Notes: generated by a model not told the origin, from the sequence alone. 64,000 nt of DNA from Candidatus Heimdallarchaeota archaeon (GCA_020353515.1 CP070695.1:1570100-1634099); one strand, 5' to 3'. Numbered from the stretch's first letter, positions 1-8,322 are shown. Made by a program: numbers and translations.

Positions 1-126
1 CTTATGAGACTAGCGATAGAATTAAAAACTTACGATACTATTCTCCTACATTGGAACATAGACACTGAAAGCTTAAGAAATCTCTATCCGATTTTTGATG
101 AACTATTTCTCCCATTCAACAGGTGA
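1..126 (+). CDS. 3' end of an unidentified gene (partial)
   Basis: An open frame enters from the left edge and ends at TGA 124-126, giving about 41 C-terminal residues that finish with LFLPFNR. The composition is that of a soluble protein, but the piece is too short to name a family. An internal ATG at position 4 is unlikely to be the true start, because the frame is open to the edge and no Shine-Dalgarno sequence can be seen. Called coding only on open frame and composition. Confidence 0.4.
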   Translation, partial: LMRLAIELKTYDTILLHWNIDTESLRNLYPIFDELFLPFNR

Positions 127-243
127 GAAATCTCCTAAGTTACATTTATAGTAAACTAAACGAACAAAAGTCGCATTATCTTATCAAATAATCATTGAAA
201 TTATCATTCTCAAAATATATCCTGAAGGGGAGGCTCCTTAAAG

Positions 244-284
244 TTTTGTGCAAATGCACAAAATATATATAATAGTTTTGTGCA
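244..284 (+). promoter_or_regulatory. Palindromic operator plus TATA box upstream of the DUF5320 gene
   Basis: A perfect inverted repeat with 9-bp arms (TTTTGTGCA / TGCACAAAA, 2-bp spacer) lies at 244-263. An AT-rich TATA element follows at about 264-272, and a third copy of the half-site TTTTGTGCA lies at 276-284. The ATG of the next gene is at 304. Sites on both sides of a TATA box suggest a repressor operator. The regulator is unknown. Confidence 0.6.
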
Positions 285-303
285 ATAGCTCATAGGTGAT
301 ATA

Positions 304-660
304 ATGCCTAGAGGAGATAAAACTGGACCAAGAGGTCTTGGAACGAAAACTGGCCGAGGTTTAGGATATTGTAGTGGATATTCTTCTCCTGGATATACCA
401 AAGGTCCAGGTATGGGCATGGCTTGGGGAGGAGGTCGGGGTCATGGACGGATAAGAGGAGGAGGTTGGGGGCGCGATCCTAATTTCATGCCACATCCCAT
501 TCAATATACAGGAGTTGTTCCTCCATATCCAATAAGCCCTGATAGACTTGACCCAGAGGAAGAGTCAAAATATCTAGAACAGACACTGACCAATCTAAAA
601 AATGAGATTAAATATATAGAGAATAGATTAGAAGAATTGGCTAGCGAAGAGAAAGAATAG
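304..660 (+). CDS. DUF5320-type glycine-rich small protein
   Basis: This 118-residue protein opens with MPRGDKTGPRGLGTKTGRG, the signature of the DUF5320 family. A glycine- and arginine-rich stretch (residues about 35-60) follows, then a charged C-terminal helix (about 75-115) that looks like a short coiled coil. The biochemical role of the family is unknown. Members often sit near NifX/NifB-type iron-molybdenum cofactor proteins, but none is present here. The start is ATG 304, shortly after GGTGAT, and the gene has its own promoter with a striking palindromic operator. It appears to be transcribed alone. Confidence 0.75.
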   Translation: MPRGDKTGPRGLGTKTGRGLGYCSGYSSPGYTKGPGMGMAWGGGRGHGRIRGGGWGRDPNFMPHPIQYTGVVPPYPISPDRLDPEEESKYLEQTLTNLKNEIKYIENRLEELASEEKE

Positions 661-743
661 TTACTTCTTCATAGCTAATTCTTACTCCTTTTTACTGATT
701 ACGTCGTAAAAGTAGGCTTTGACGACCTATTATGAAAGATTTT

Positions 744-1304
744 CTAAGCAGCATCACGGAATATTTCGTGGTAGAGGGCTTTACCAATCTGGAAGGTTCG
801 AATATTATTCTCGCTATTTCGCATATTATTGAAAACTTGGATGTACTGATCCTCTGTTAGGTCAATGGCCTTTTTCTTTTTCAGATGTTCAGAGAGGAAT
901 CCTAGAGAAAGAATGTTGACAGCTCCAGTCACTTTGTTCTCATCAGCTCGTTTAGTAATGGGAACTCGATGAAACGGGGTCTTGATAATTTTTTCAGCTG
1001 TTTCATCAATTGAGTCAGAATCGATAAAACAGGTTGTTGTATCACTCACACATTCTGTAGCTCGTTCGAATCCTTTTTGGTCAATTGCAACAAAAAAATC
1101 GGCGTCTGCATCACAATATGGATAAGCAATTGGTTCAGTGCTTAGGACAACATCACAAAAGATGGGTCCACCACGAACTGAAGGGGTATAATCAACAGAG
1201 AGCGTAGCGTGGTATTTGGCAACCATAGCAACTCGGACCAATGCGCTTCCTAAAAATTTAATACCCTGCCCACCACGTCCACTGAATCGGAATTTTACCT
1301 TCAT
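744..1304 (-). CDS. 2-oxoacid:ferredoxin oxidoreductase, gamma subunit
   Basis: The 186-residue protein carries the gamma-domain signature FSGRGGQGI at residues 7-15 and matches the length of stand-alone PorG/VorC/KorC-type gamma subunits. These join the alpha and beta subunits of enzymes that oxidatively decarboxylate pyruvate, branched-chain 2-oxoacids, indolepyruvate or 2-oxoglutarate with ferredoxin as acceptor. No alpha, beta or delta partner lies within the window, so the substrate cannot be inferred. The downstream neighbour in the same direction is absent and the upstream gene is a separate Lrp regulator about 130 bp away. Confidence 0.8.
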   Translation of the reverse strand: MKVKFRFSGRGGQGIKFLGSALVRVAMVAKYHATLSVDYTPSVRGGPIFCDVVLSTEPIAYPYCDADADFFVAIDQKGFERATECVSDTTTCFIDSDSIDETAEKIIKTPFHRVPITKRADENKVTGAVNILSLGFLSEHLKKKKAIDLTEDQYIQVFNNMRNSENNIRTFQIGKALYHEIFRDAA

Positions 1305-1432
1305 GATTTTATCCCTTATTAATTTTCTGGATTTTTAAAAGGGATAATTCTCCCTCCCTACTTAAATATTTTGGGGATTGAACTAGACACGAATAGTTAT
1401 TTGTAGGATACAAAGTGAAATTGAGAGGGAGT

Positions 1433-1888
1433 TCAGGAAAGATGATCGTAGATCTTTTGCTCTTTAATAAGAACTTCGATATCTTCGATTCCTGAGAACT
1501 TCCTTAATTCACTAACGAAGTAATCTAGGTCTTGTTTACTCTTACTGAGAACTTCGAGAATGAATGAACTTTCTCCATTGGATCTATACAGAGACATTAA
1601 CTTACAATCCTCCGTTTTACAGAGAAAAGGAAGTTGATCGATTTGGGCGTAGGATTCGTAACTAGGTTCTAAATGGAACTTTATAATGGCTTGGCCATTA
1701 AAGCCAAGATTCTCTGGGTCAGTAACAACACGAAAACCTTGAATTATTCCCTCCTCTCGTAATCGACGAACTCTATTACGAACAGTTCCTTCAGTTCGTT
1801 TTATTTTCTTTGCAATAGTAGTAAATTTGGTTCTTCCATCCCGATTGAGGATTTCGAGTATTTCTCGATCAATTTCATCATAAATCAT
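1433..1888 (-). CDS. Lrp/AsnC-family transcriptional regulator
   Basis: A 151-residue regulator. Residues 1-55 form an AsnC-type helix-turn-helix (IDREILEILNRDGR, then TIAKKIKRTEGTVRNRVRRL), and residues about 65-145 form a RAM-type ligand-binding and oligomerisation domain. The start is ATG 1888 with GGTGAT 6-7 nt upstream. Directly upstream, between a TATA-like element and the expected transcription start, lies a perfect palindrome (1912-1931) that also occurs near two other genes in the window. Autoregulation is therefore likely. The effector is unknown; in this family it is usually an amino acid, though redox-responsive members occur. Confidence 0.85.
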   Translation of the reverse strand: MIYDEIDREILEILNRDGRTKFTTIAKKIKRTEGTVRNRVRRLREEGIIQGFRVVTDPENLGFNGQAIIKFHLEPSYESYAQIDQLPFLCKTEDCKLMSLYRSNGESSFILEVLSKSKQDLDYFVSELRKFSGIEDIEVLIKEQKIYDHLS

Positions 1889-1911
1889 CTTTTATCACCG
1901 TATTTAATTTG

Positions 1912-1931
1912 TAATTAACAATAGTTAATTA
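1912..1931. promoter_or_regulatory. Perfect inverted repeat in the lrp promoter (probable Lrp operator)
   Basis: TAATTAAC-AATA-GTTAATTA has 8-bp arms and a 4-bp spacer. It sits 24-43 nt upstream of the lrp start and just downstream of a TATA-like TTAAATAT (about 1936-1943, minus strand). The 13-bp core TAACAATAGTTAA recurs at 10659-10673 (reverse orientation) and 39385-39397, each time in a promoter. Binding of the adjacent Lrp protein is inferred. Confidence 0.6.
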
Positions 1932-2006
1932 ACAATATTTAAGTTTTTCGTAATTTTCCTCCTTTCGCATTTTTACGATTTTCGTAAATAGTGGTGGCCT
2001 AATACA

Positions 2007-2966
2007 TTAGAAAAACAAGGAGGACACAACAATTCCGAAAAATAACCAAAGAAAAGCAAACCCCATAAACATTGAGGCAATTTTAAAGATCCTGAATGTT
2101 CGTTGTTCAGATGGTCTCTTAAAATTGATTCCAGTATGGTAGAGAATATAAAAACAGAAAATTAACAAAGGAAGCATTGGAAGGAAGTGAATTCCAAGAA
2201 TAAAACCTGTGAATACAACAGTGATTCCGCTCAGGACAGCAGAAATAGTGATTACTCTGATAGTTTGGTTTTTATTCGTTACTACGGGCCACATGGGGAT
2301 CTTAGCATTCCTATAATCTTCTAGATTCTTTGGGATTAATGCGAGAGTCAGAATGTGTAAGGGGATCCAGGCAAGGACAAAAAAACCAATCAATAGTGCT
2401 ATCATATCAATTGTTCCTGTCACTGCAGTTCGACCAGCTATTGCAGGTAAGCCTCCTGCAATTCCTCCAAAAACGATTGAAAATCTTGTTCGTCGTTTTA
2501 ACAAGAGTGAATAAACTATAACATCAAAGAAAAATCCCATAAAAACAATAAGCATGGTAATGAAATTGAATAAAGCGCCAGAGAGAATGATCCCTACTAT
2601 AACGAAAAGAATTCCATGTTTCAATGCTGTAGATGGATGAATTTTCCCACTAGGAAGTGGACGATCCTTTGTTCGCTCCATAAGGGCGTCGATATCTTGA
2701 TCAATGTACATATTAAGCAAAGTGGAACCAGAGACAGCAAAAAAAAGAGACGTTGTAATCCAGATTAAATCCCAGATTTGAAGACCACCAGGTGTGCTCC
2801 ATGCACTGATTAAATAAGTAAATATTGTAGTATAAACCAGTAAAAAGGTTTGTTTACTCTTGATTAACTCACTATAAGTAGATAAAGTTAAAGGCGGATA
2901 TTTTGTAATTTCCATTTTTCCATATATATAAGGAAAAGATGGCTTTTCTTGAGATATTTCTTTCAT
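2007..2966 (-). CDS. ctaB: Heme O synthase (protoheme IX farnesyltransferase), paralogue 1
   Basis: A 319-residue UbiA-superfamily membrane protein with about nine transmembrane helices. The prenyl-diphosphate motif NxxxDxxxD is N85-D89-D93, followed by MERTKDRPLPSG, which is typical of CtaB/CyoE/COX10. The enzyme adds a farnesyl group to protoheme IX to make heme O. A second polar loop ends in IPMWPV. This is one of three close paralogues here (others at 5763-6722 and 26077-27024). It is the last gene of a leftward set after a membrane protein and a 4Fe-4S membrane protein. Because archaea have other UbiA enzymes, a different prenylated tetrapyrrole product is possible. Confidence 0.85.
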   Translation of the reverse strand: MKEISQEKPSFPYIYGKMEITKYPPLTLSTYSELIKSKQTFLLVYTTIFTYLISAWSTPGGLQIWDLIWITTSLFFAVSGSTLLNMYIDQDIDALMERTKDRPLPSGKIHPSTALKHGILFVIVGIILSGALFNFITMLIVFMGFFFDVIVYSLLLKRRTRFSIVFGGIAGGLPAIAGRTAVTGTIDMIALLIGFFVLAWIPLHILTLALIPKNLEDYRNAKIPMWPVVTNKNQTIRVITISAVLSGITVVFTGFILGIHFLPMLPLLIFCFYILYHTGINFKRPSEQRTFRIFKIASMFMGFAFLWLFFGIVVSSLFF

Positions 2967-3000
2967 TTTGTCACATCAAGGTCTTTCGATGTATTTTTCT

Positions 3001-3843
3001 TCATCCCAAATTTAGTTTGATAGCATCATGAGGACAAATATCTATGCAACGATTGCAGTAGTAGCATTCTCCCTTTTTACTGTCTCTTGCAGCTTCTTGA
3101 GTCGGGCAAATCTTTTCACAAAGTCCACAATCTGTACAATCTTCCGTACGTCGATATTTACTTCTAGTTACCTGACCACAGAGACATGAACCTGCCCCAA
3201 AGGGACATAAGAACCTGCACCAGGGACGATACAGAAAAATACTAGCTACACAAACTACAATCAAAACAATGAAAGAGATAATTATCGTAGTTACAGAGGG
3301 AGTCTTAAGTACCGAAAATCCTGGGAAAGGATTAAAAATAGGGAGAATTTGGATACTCAAAAGAGCTAAGAGGATTACAATACCCAAAAATATCCAGCGT
3401 ATTTTTTTAGAGAAAGACGAGACGACTTTAATTTGATATTTAGCTTCATTTTGTTCTTTCAAATCTGATTTAAAATTGACTGTTGAGATTAGTTCTTGCA
3501 AGACACCTAAAGGGCATGCAAATCCACAGAAAATCCTCCCAACGAAAAGTGATGAAGCTAATAACACAATTAGTATTATGATTGCTGGAAGGAGATAGCT
3601 TGACTCACTTCTCAGACTTATTGTTGTCAAAAATTGTTGAATAGGCATTACTGCATTGGGTACTCCGCCTATTATAATACCACCCCATATTATTGTGACT
3701 ACATAGATTCCGTTTCTTATCTTTCGATCCATCAATTCAGCATCAATTAAGATAATGCAGAACAGAAATGTCACAATCCAAGAAATGAGCATTGGTACGC
3801 CGTAGATAGCTTCAAAGGGAAGGGATTCATTTTGAACAACCAA
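3001..3843 (-). CDS. NapH/CcoG-like membrane protein with two 4Fe-4S clusters
   Basis: A 280-residue protein with about five transmembrane helices. Two membrane-linked cysteine motifs, FCGFACPLG and WCRFLCPFG, are typical of NapH/CcoG/NosR-like Fe-S proteins. The C-terminus carries two ferredoxin motifs (CTDCGLCEKICP and CYYCNRCIDICP). It should carry electrons at the membrane. CcoG-type members serve copper delivery to cytochrome oxidases and NapH-type members quinol oxidation. The start is TTG 3843 after GGTGAT. It lies 34 nt upstream of heme O synthase 1, which supports a role in heme-protein assembly or electron supply. Confidence 0.75.
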   Translation of the reverse strand: MVVQNESLPFEAIYGVPMLISWIVTFLFCIILIDAELMDRKIRNGIYVVTIIWGGIIIGGVPNAVMPIQQFLTTISLRSESSYLLPAIIILIVLLASSLFVGRIFCGFACPLGVLQELISTVNFKSDLKEQNEAKYQIKVVSSFSKKIRWIFLGIVILLALLSIQILPIFNPFPGFSVLKTPSVTTIIISFIVLIVVCVASIFLYRPWCRFLCPFGAGSCLCGQVTRSKYRRTEDCTDCGLCEKICPTQEAARDSKKGECYYCNRCIDICPHDAIKLNLG

Positions 3844-3933
3844 ATTATCACCATTGTTACAATTTCTATTTAATTAACTAAGGAGTCATGCTGATAAGAA
3901 AAAAAAGTAGGGAACCAAAAAGAGGTTTTAGTA

Positions 3934-4764
3934 TCACACAGTTAAACTCTCTTTGGTAACAACAAACCGGTTCCATATGCTTGGAACTAATGGTACAAAC
4001 ACTAACAGGGTTGAGAGCATCGGCGCCATAAAGAACATAGAAAATTTCCCAAAACTTAGCGAGGATGCAAAAGCAACGGGATATCCAGTGAAAATTGCTA
4101 AAATACCTGATCCAAGAGCAACAATTCTTACCCAATCTTTATCAGGACGACGAAGGATTCCAATAGTGGTTATACCCCAACCAATAGCAGCAGCCCAACT
4201 CACACGTTGTAAAGCTCGGAAAATTGCGTGTATAGTTGGTTCTGTAGCAACACTAGCGGGAAAAAGTTTCATACGGTTGGTACTAGCTACTCCATTTAAA
4301 AAACACATGACATAAGCGATTCCTGTTAATAAAGCGAATATTACAGTGATCCACGGAATACCTTCAACATAGTGTGTCAAAGCTAAAAAAATAACCAAAT
4401 TTGGTAGGAAAATTATTCCCCAAATTGGGATTAATCCCATTTGCATTGCAGGGATCGTTGGCCAGAAACCAGCCAATAAACAAAGAACATTACCGACTAT
4501 TGCTACTGATACTGACCACTCTTCTTCAGTATAAAATCCATAAGCACTTACCGCAAATAATAACCCGCCTATGATACTTAAGTCAGAAATAATTGGAAGG
4601 ATCTCCTCGATAATGACTTTACATCCTTCTTCTGCTATAGGACTATTAGCCTCCCACCATATGTATGGTTCATATGTTAAAACAAAAATCACCATACCAC
4701 CTAGCATACCTATCACAGCTCCAATTAAAGAAAGTACAAATCCTAAAAGTTGATTCCTTTCCAT
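3934..4764 (-). CDS. Polytopic membrane protein of unknown function with IWWE/SP motif
   Basis: A 276-residue protein with about eight hydrophobic segments. I do not recognise the family. After the first helix it has YIWWEANSPIAEE. The membrane protein at 23619-24389, also next to a heme O synthase, has the matching PIWWELGSPEEG at the same place, and both have a later VAI...GF.P segment. They look like distant paralogues. It is first in a leftward set with the 4Fe-4S protein (90 bp downstream) and heme O synthase 1, and is divergent from a TrmB regulator. An accessory or heme-handling membrane subunit is a guess from context. Confidence 0.6.
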   Translation of the reverse strand: MERNQLLGFVLSLIGAVIGMLGGMVIFVLTYEPYIWWEANSPIAEEGCKVIIEEILPIISDLSIIGGLLFAVSAYGFYTEEEWSVSVAIVGNVLCLLAGFWPTIPAMQMGLIPIWGIIFLPNLVIFLALTHYVEGIPWITVIFALLTGIAYVMCFLNGVASTNRMKLFPASVATEPTIHAIFRALQRVSWAAAIGWGITTIGILRRPDKDWVRIVALGSGILAIFTGYPVAFASSLSFGKFSMFFMAPMLSTLLVFVPLVPSIWNRFVVTKESLTV

Positions 4765-4853
4765 AAGTAATTTTCTCCAAACTACGATTCTCGTAATACA
4801 AAACTAATATAACAACTCTTAGTGGTGTATTAATATATTTCACTCAGTTTTTC

Positions 4854-4880
4854 ACAACAATCAGTTGTAAACTATATAAA
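4854..4880 (+). promoter_or_regulatory. Inverted repeat and TATA box between divergent genes (TrmB promoter)
   Basis: ACAAC-AATCA-GTTGT lies at 4854-4868 and extends imperfectly to 7 of 8 matching arm bases. It is followed by the TATA element ACTATATAAA at 4871-4880. The TrmB GTG start at 4905 is about 25-30 nt from the TATA box, so the mRNA is probably leaderless. The repeat could serve both this gene and the divergent gene ending at 4764. Confidence 0.5.
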
Positions 4881-4904
4881 GGTCTGATTTCATTATTTAC
4901 CTAG

Positions 4905-5744
4905 GTGGATACAATTAGCGATTTTGAAGAAATAACTCCTCAGGAACTTGAAATGCTAGGTTTGTCAAATTATGAATCGCGGGCTTATCTTACTTTACTC
5001 TCAACTGGAATTAGAACGGCAAAAGAAATAGCAAATGAATCAAAAATCCCATTTGGAAGAGTATATGACGTTTTAAGTTCCTTAGAGGACAAAGGTCTTG
5101 CTGATAAACAAGAATCTAGACCAAAAAAATTTGTAGCAAAAGAACCTAAAATCGCTTTAAATAACCTCTTGAATTTGAAAACGGCAGAACTTCAAACTTT
5201 AACGATAAAGGCAGCTGTGATTGAAGAGAAATTAAGTAATTTACATACTACAAAGCCAGAAGATACCCTATTTTGGAGTGTAGCGCTTGGTGAAAAAGCA
5301 ATCAGCCGCTATATTGAAAAAATTAGTGAGACTGAAAAGGAATTACAAACAATACTTAACATCAGAGTTGCTGCACGTATTCCTCAGAAGGAGATAATTG
5401 AAAATTTAATTACCACGCTCAAATTATTAACTGAAAATGGGGTCTCTGTTCAAATCCTGCTAAGTGGTGTCACTCCAGGCAGCCTAGAAGAGACTTTTTT
5501 GGCTTCAGTAGCACACTTTTTCGTGCTTTTGGACAGAGCTGAAGTAAAACGTACACAACTGACACCAACAGCATTTGATATTATTGATGATGAGAAAATC
5601 CTATTGAAGGTCATGAATCCAGTAAACCCTGATGAGTTTTTTGCTTGGATTTTCGTTTGGCAGAAGAAATTAGCTATAAATTTAAAACCAAAATTTCAAG
5701 AGCTCTGGAAAGATGCTACAGATTTGAAGATTGAAATTAGTTGA
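4905..5744 (+). CDS. TrmB-family transcriptional regulator
   Basis: A 279-residue protein with an N-terminal winged helix (LGLSNYESRAYLTLL, then TAKEIANESKIPFGRVYDVLSSLEDKGL, residues about 19-75), a short coiled coil (about 85-110) and a C-terminal TrmB effector domain. The family controls sugar uptake, glycolysis or general metabolism in archaea. The start is GTG 4905 at leaderless distance from a TATA box. It is divergent from the heme O synthase 1 set and convergent with heme O synthase 2. An inverted repeat in the shared promoter suggests it controls itself and perhaps that set. Confidence 0.85.
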   Translation: MDTISDFEEITPQELEMLGLSNYESRAYLTLLSTGIRTAKEIANESKIPFGRVYDVLSSLEDKGLADKQESRPKKFVAKEPKIALNNLLNLKTAELQTLTIKAAVIEEKLSNLHTTKPEDTLFWSVALGEKAISRYIEKISETEKELQTILNIRVAARIPQKEIIENLITTLKLLTENGVSVQILLSGVTPGSLEETFLASVAHFFVLLDRAEVKRTQLTPTAFDIIDDEKILLKVMNPVNPDEFFAWIFVWQKKLAINLKPKFQELWKDATDLKIEIS

Positions 5745-5762
5745 AAAATCCTAGCTATGCTC

Positions 5763-6722
5763 TTAGATTATAAAAAAAGGAGAAATGACTACTCCCAAAT
5801 ACAACCATAAAAAGGCAAACGCCATGTAAATTGATGCCAGTTTGAAAATTTTAAAAGTCAAATGGTCGGAAGGGTGTTTAAGGTTCACCAGCGATTTATA
5901 AACAATGAAAGCACTGAATCCGAGAAGGGGAAGCATTGGAATAAGATGTATTTGTAGAGTTACACCAGTTAGGATAATTAAGAGGGCACTTAACAAAGCA
6001 GAGAGTGTAATGACTCGAATGGTCTCGATTTTGCTGCTAGTAACAGGCCACATTGGTACATTGGCATTCTTATATCCTTCCAGGTTTTTAGGGATGAGAG
6101 CAAGTGTGAGGATATGTAACGGGATCCAGCATAACACAAATGCCCCCATCAAAATCGCAGCGATGTCAATATAGCCAATAACCGCAACTCGACCAGCCAC
6201 GGCTGGGAGGCCTCCTGCTATACCTCCAAAAATAATTGATAGTCGTGTTCTTCGCTTTAACAACAGCGAATAAACCACAACATCAAAGAAGAAGCCTAAA
6301 AAGACAATAAACATCGTAATTAGGTTGGTGAATATTCCTACTGCTAAAATTCCTGCAACCGTAAAGAGGACACCGTGCTTTAATACTGTGGAGGGGGGGA
6401 TTCTCTTACTCGGTAAGGGACGATCTTTTGTTCTTTCCATAAGTGCATCAATATCGCGATCAATATACATGTTTAGTAAGGTTGAGCCTGAAACAGCGAA
6501 GAAAAGTCCAACTAAAAACAAAATGAAATGATACAATTCAAAATTTGTATTCCAAGAACTGATTAGATAAGCAAAAATCGCTGTGTAAAGAAGGAGGAAA
6601 GTTTGTTTGCTTTTAATCAATTCACTGTATAAGGATAAAGATAGAGGGGGATAAATATATGTCGTTACATCTTCATAAACTTGGGTACTCTGAGAGTCCA
6701 GTGGTGACTTGGTTCTTGACAT
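5763..6722 (-). CDS. ctaB: Heme O synthase (protoheme IX farnesyltransferase), paralogue 2
   Basis: A 319-residue polytopic UbiA-family enzyme with NxxxDxxxD at N84-D88-D92, followed by MERTKDRPLPSKRI. It is very close to the copy at 26077-27024: both have KNANVPMWPV and nearly the same central third. It is more distant from copy 1. It follows a 228-residue membrane protein by about 60 bp in a leftward pair. Its tail is convergent with trmB. It presumably makes heme O or a related prenylated heme. Why three copies are kept is unclear; each may serve a separate heme protein or growth condition. Confidence 0.85.
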   Translation of the reverse strand: MSRTKSPLDSQSTQVYEDVTTYIYPPLSLSLYSELIKSKQTFLLLYTAIFAYLISSWNTNFELYHFILFLVGLFFAVSGSTLLNMYIDRDIDALMERTKDRPLPSKRIPPSTVLKHGVLFTVAGILAVGIFTNLITMFIVFLGFFFDVVVYSLLLKRRTRLSIIFGGIAGGLPAVAGRVAVIGYIDIAAILMGAFVLCWIPLHILTLALIPKNLEGYKNANVPMWPVTSSKIETIRVITLSALLSALLIILTGVTLQIHLIPMLPLLGFSAFIVYKSLVNLKHPSDHLTFKIFKLASIYMAFAFLWLYLGVVISPFFII

Positions 6723-6783
6723 TTAGATTCACTTGTTTTAAGTTAGGATTTTTTTACGTATAAAAAGAGAAAGGGGTAGTTTG

Positions 6784-7470
6784 TTAAAATAACCCGCTAA
6801 TAACAGGGATTTCAACTTTCCACTTTGTAGGTAGACCTATTCCTAACATAAAAAGTACTCCAACAATAAGCAATAGGAAAGGAAGTACTTTGAAAATATC
6901 AGCTAAAGGCAAAATAGCCCTCATTCCTTCTACTGTTGCGAATGCTAGTAGTACTCCACCGAAGGATATTAATAACCCGCCGACGCCAAAGAACGCGCTA
7001 GTCCATTCAGTTTCCTTAGAACCAAATGCTGTGTAGAGGGGGAGAAATGAAATAATCAACCCAGATGGAATGTGAGACGCCATCACCGCCATGGATGCCA
7101 TATCTGGCAGAAAGACTTCAAGTTTCATTAAAGTTAATACTGCGATTACAATGAGAACGTAGATGGTATAAATTAGTCCGTACTTAGTATCAGGCCATAC
7201 AGCAAACACAAGGCCGATTGCCAGGCATGCGGGTATAAATGCTGCGACTGGGGGAACAAGTGCAAATCCTAAGGTATCTTCCCAGCCAAGAAGAATAATT
7301 AATACTCCAGAAATAAACAGTACTAAAAAACTTACCCCCCATGCTAGATGGTAGGGTTTTTTTGTTGCCATATACTCTTTAAAAAGTAATAAGGCTAAAA
7401 CTACGGCTACAACGCCAATTACTAGAAGCACTAATGCTCCTATCATATCAGTTTCTAATAATGAAGCCAT
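6784..7470 (-). CDS. Seven-helix membrane protein of unknown function
   Basis: A 228-residue, very hydrophobic protein with about seven transmembrane segments and short loops. I recognise no domain. Conserved-looking polar loops include KEYMATKKPYHLAW, VWPDTKYG and FGSKETEW. It lies about 60 bp upstream of heme O synthase 2 on the same strand, so the two are probably co-transcribed. It lacks the IWWE/SP motif of the membrane proteins beside the other two synthases. A membrane heme-handling or respiratory accessory role is possible from context only. Confidence 0.55.
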   Translation of the reverse strand: MASLLETDMIGALVLLVIGVVAVVLALLLFKEYMATKKPYHLAWGVSFLVLFISGVLIILLGWEDTLGFALVPPVAAFIPACLAIGLVFAVWPDTKYGLIYTIYVLIVIAVLTLMKLEVFLPDMASMAVMASHIPSGLIISFLPLYTAFGSKETEWTSAFFGVGGLLISFGGVLLAFATVEGMRAILPLADIFKVLPFLLLIVGVLFMLGIGLPTKWKVEIPVISGLF

Positions 7471-7798
7471 TTTATTCCACTCATTCTGAATTTACTAGAA
7501 ATCGTGTAACAAATAATCACTTAGTTGAGAGTTAGTAACAATTGTTTATCCAAAAAAAAACCCCATATTAAAATTAATAATGTTTGCTAAGGTTTTTCGC
7601 ATTAAGTATCTTTTTCAACAGCAGGTTATAATGAGGTAATTAGGTTACTCTCGGGTCATAAGGCATTTATACTAAAATAACTAAAGCGAAAGCAGAAAAA
7701 AAACCATGTCTTAGAGTTTAACTTTGGGAACCATTGTTATTTTTCAACGATGTTTTGAGAAAAAATGATTCTCTATTCGAAAATAAGGAGTCAAAATT
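7471..7798. other. 328-bp divergent intergenic region
   Basis: No ORF or RNA is evident. A perfect 10-bp palindrome, AACAATTGTT (7537-7546), lies near the leftward gene, followed by a run of nine A residues. Two weak TATA-like stretches are present. It presumably holds the promoters of the leftward membrane protein/ctaB pair and of the HxlR gene. Confidence 0.4.
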
Positions 7799-8263
7799 AT
7801 GGCACAAGATTTAGAGGAAGAATGTTCAGCATTACTTGCAATTAAAATTCTTGGTCGGAAGTGGATTCCTTGGATATTGTGTGAGCTCTTATCGCACAGA
7901 GAATCCTATTTTTCTGATCTCCTGAAAAGAATTGAAGGAAATTATGGGGAAAAAATATCCGCACGAGTTCTTTCCGAGTCATTAACTATGCTAGAAGAGA
8001 ACAATCTCCTCGAACGTACCGTCGTTAGTGAAACTATGCCTGTTAGAGTGAAATATTCTCTAACAGAAAAAGGAGCAGATTTGGAAGTTATTTTTGGTAT
8101 TCTAAAAGGTTGGGGGATCAGATGGGGTTCGATTAAGCAAAAGAAATGTAAATCCTTTAGCTGTATTCACAACTGTGTTCCTATGATAAATATCAATAAA
8201 GCAAAAGAACTGTTGGAAATAGGAGAACCATTACCAGTTGAAGAAATCGAGGATACCACTTAA
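7799..8263 (+). CDS. HxlR-family winged-helix regulator
   Basis: A 154-residue protein. The HxlR/DUF24 core (residues about 8-105) begins with CSALLAIKILGRKWIPWILCEL and continues through the recognition helix ISARVLSESLTMLEENNLLER. A C-terminal extension carries KKCKSFSCIHNC, which is not part of the usual core and may bind metal or sense redox state. The start ATG is preceded by AAGGAG at 7788-7793. It lies 59 bp upstream of a VOC-fold protein on the same strand. Regulators of this family often respond to electrophiles or reactive oxygen. Confidence 0.85.
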   Translation: MAQDLEEECSALLAIKILGRKWIPWILCELLSHRESYFSDLLKRIEGNYGEKISARVLSESLTMLEENNLLERTVVSETMPVRVKYSLTEKGADLEVIFGILKGWGIRWGSIKQKKCKSFSCIHNCVPMININKAKELLEIGEPLPVEEIEDTT

Positions 8264-8295
8264 AATGAAATCACTGAAGAAAGGATACAAAAGAA

Positions 8296-8315
8296 CACCT
8301 TTCTTTGACAAGGTG
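8296..8315 (+). promoter_or_regulatory. Hairpin covering the ribosome binding site of the VOC gene
   Basis: CACCTT (8296-8301) can pair with AAGGTG (8310-8315) across an 8-nt loop. AAGGTG is the Shine-Dalgarno site, 7 nt before ATG 8323. The stem could limit translation or, as DNA, act as an operator. At six base pairs it may also be chance. Confidence 0.3.
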
Positions 8316-8322
8316 AAATTAA

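Noticed and set aside
2330..2521. Small ORFs antisense to the heme O synthase and other genes
   Set aside because: They are shadows of well-supported genes and have no ribosome site or family match.
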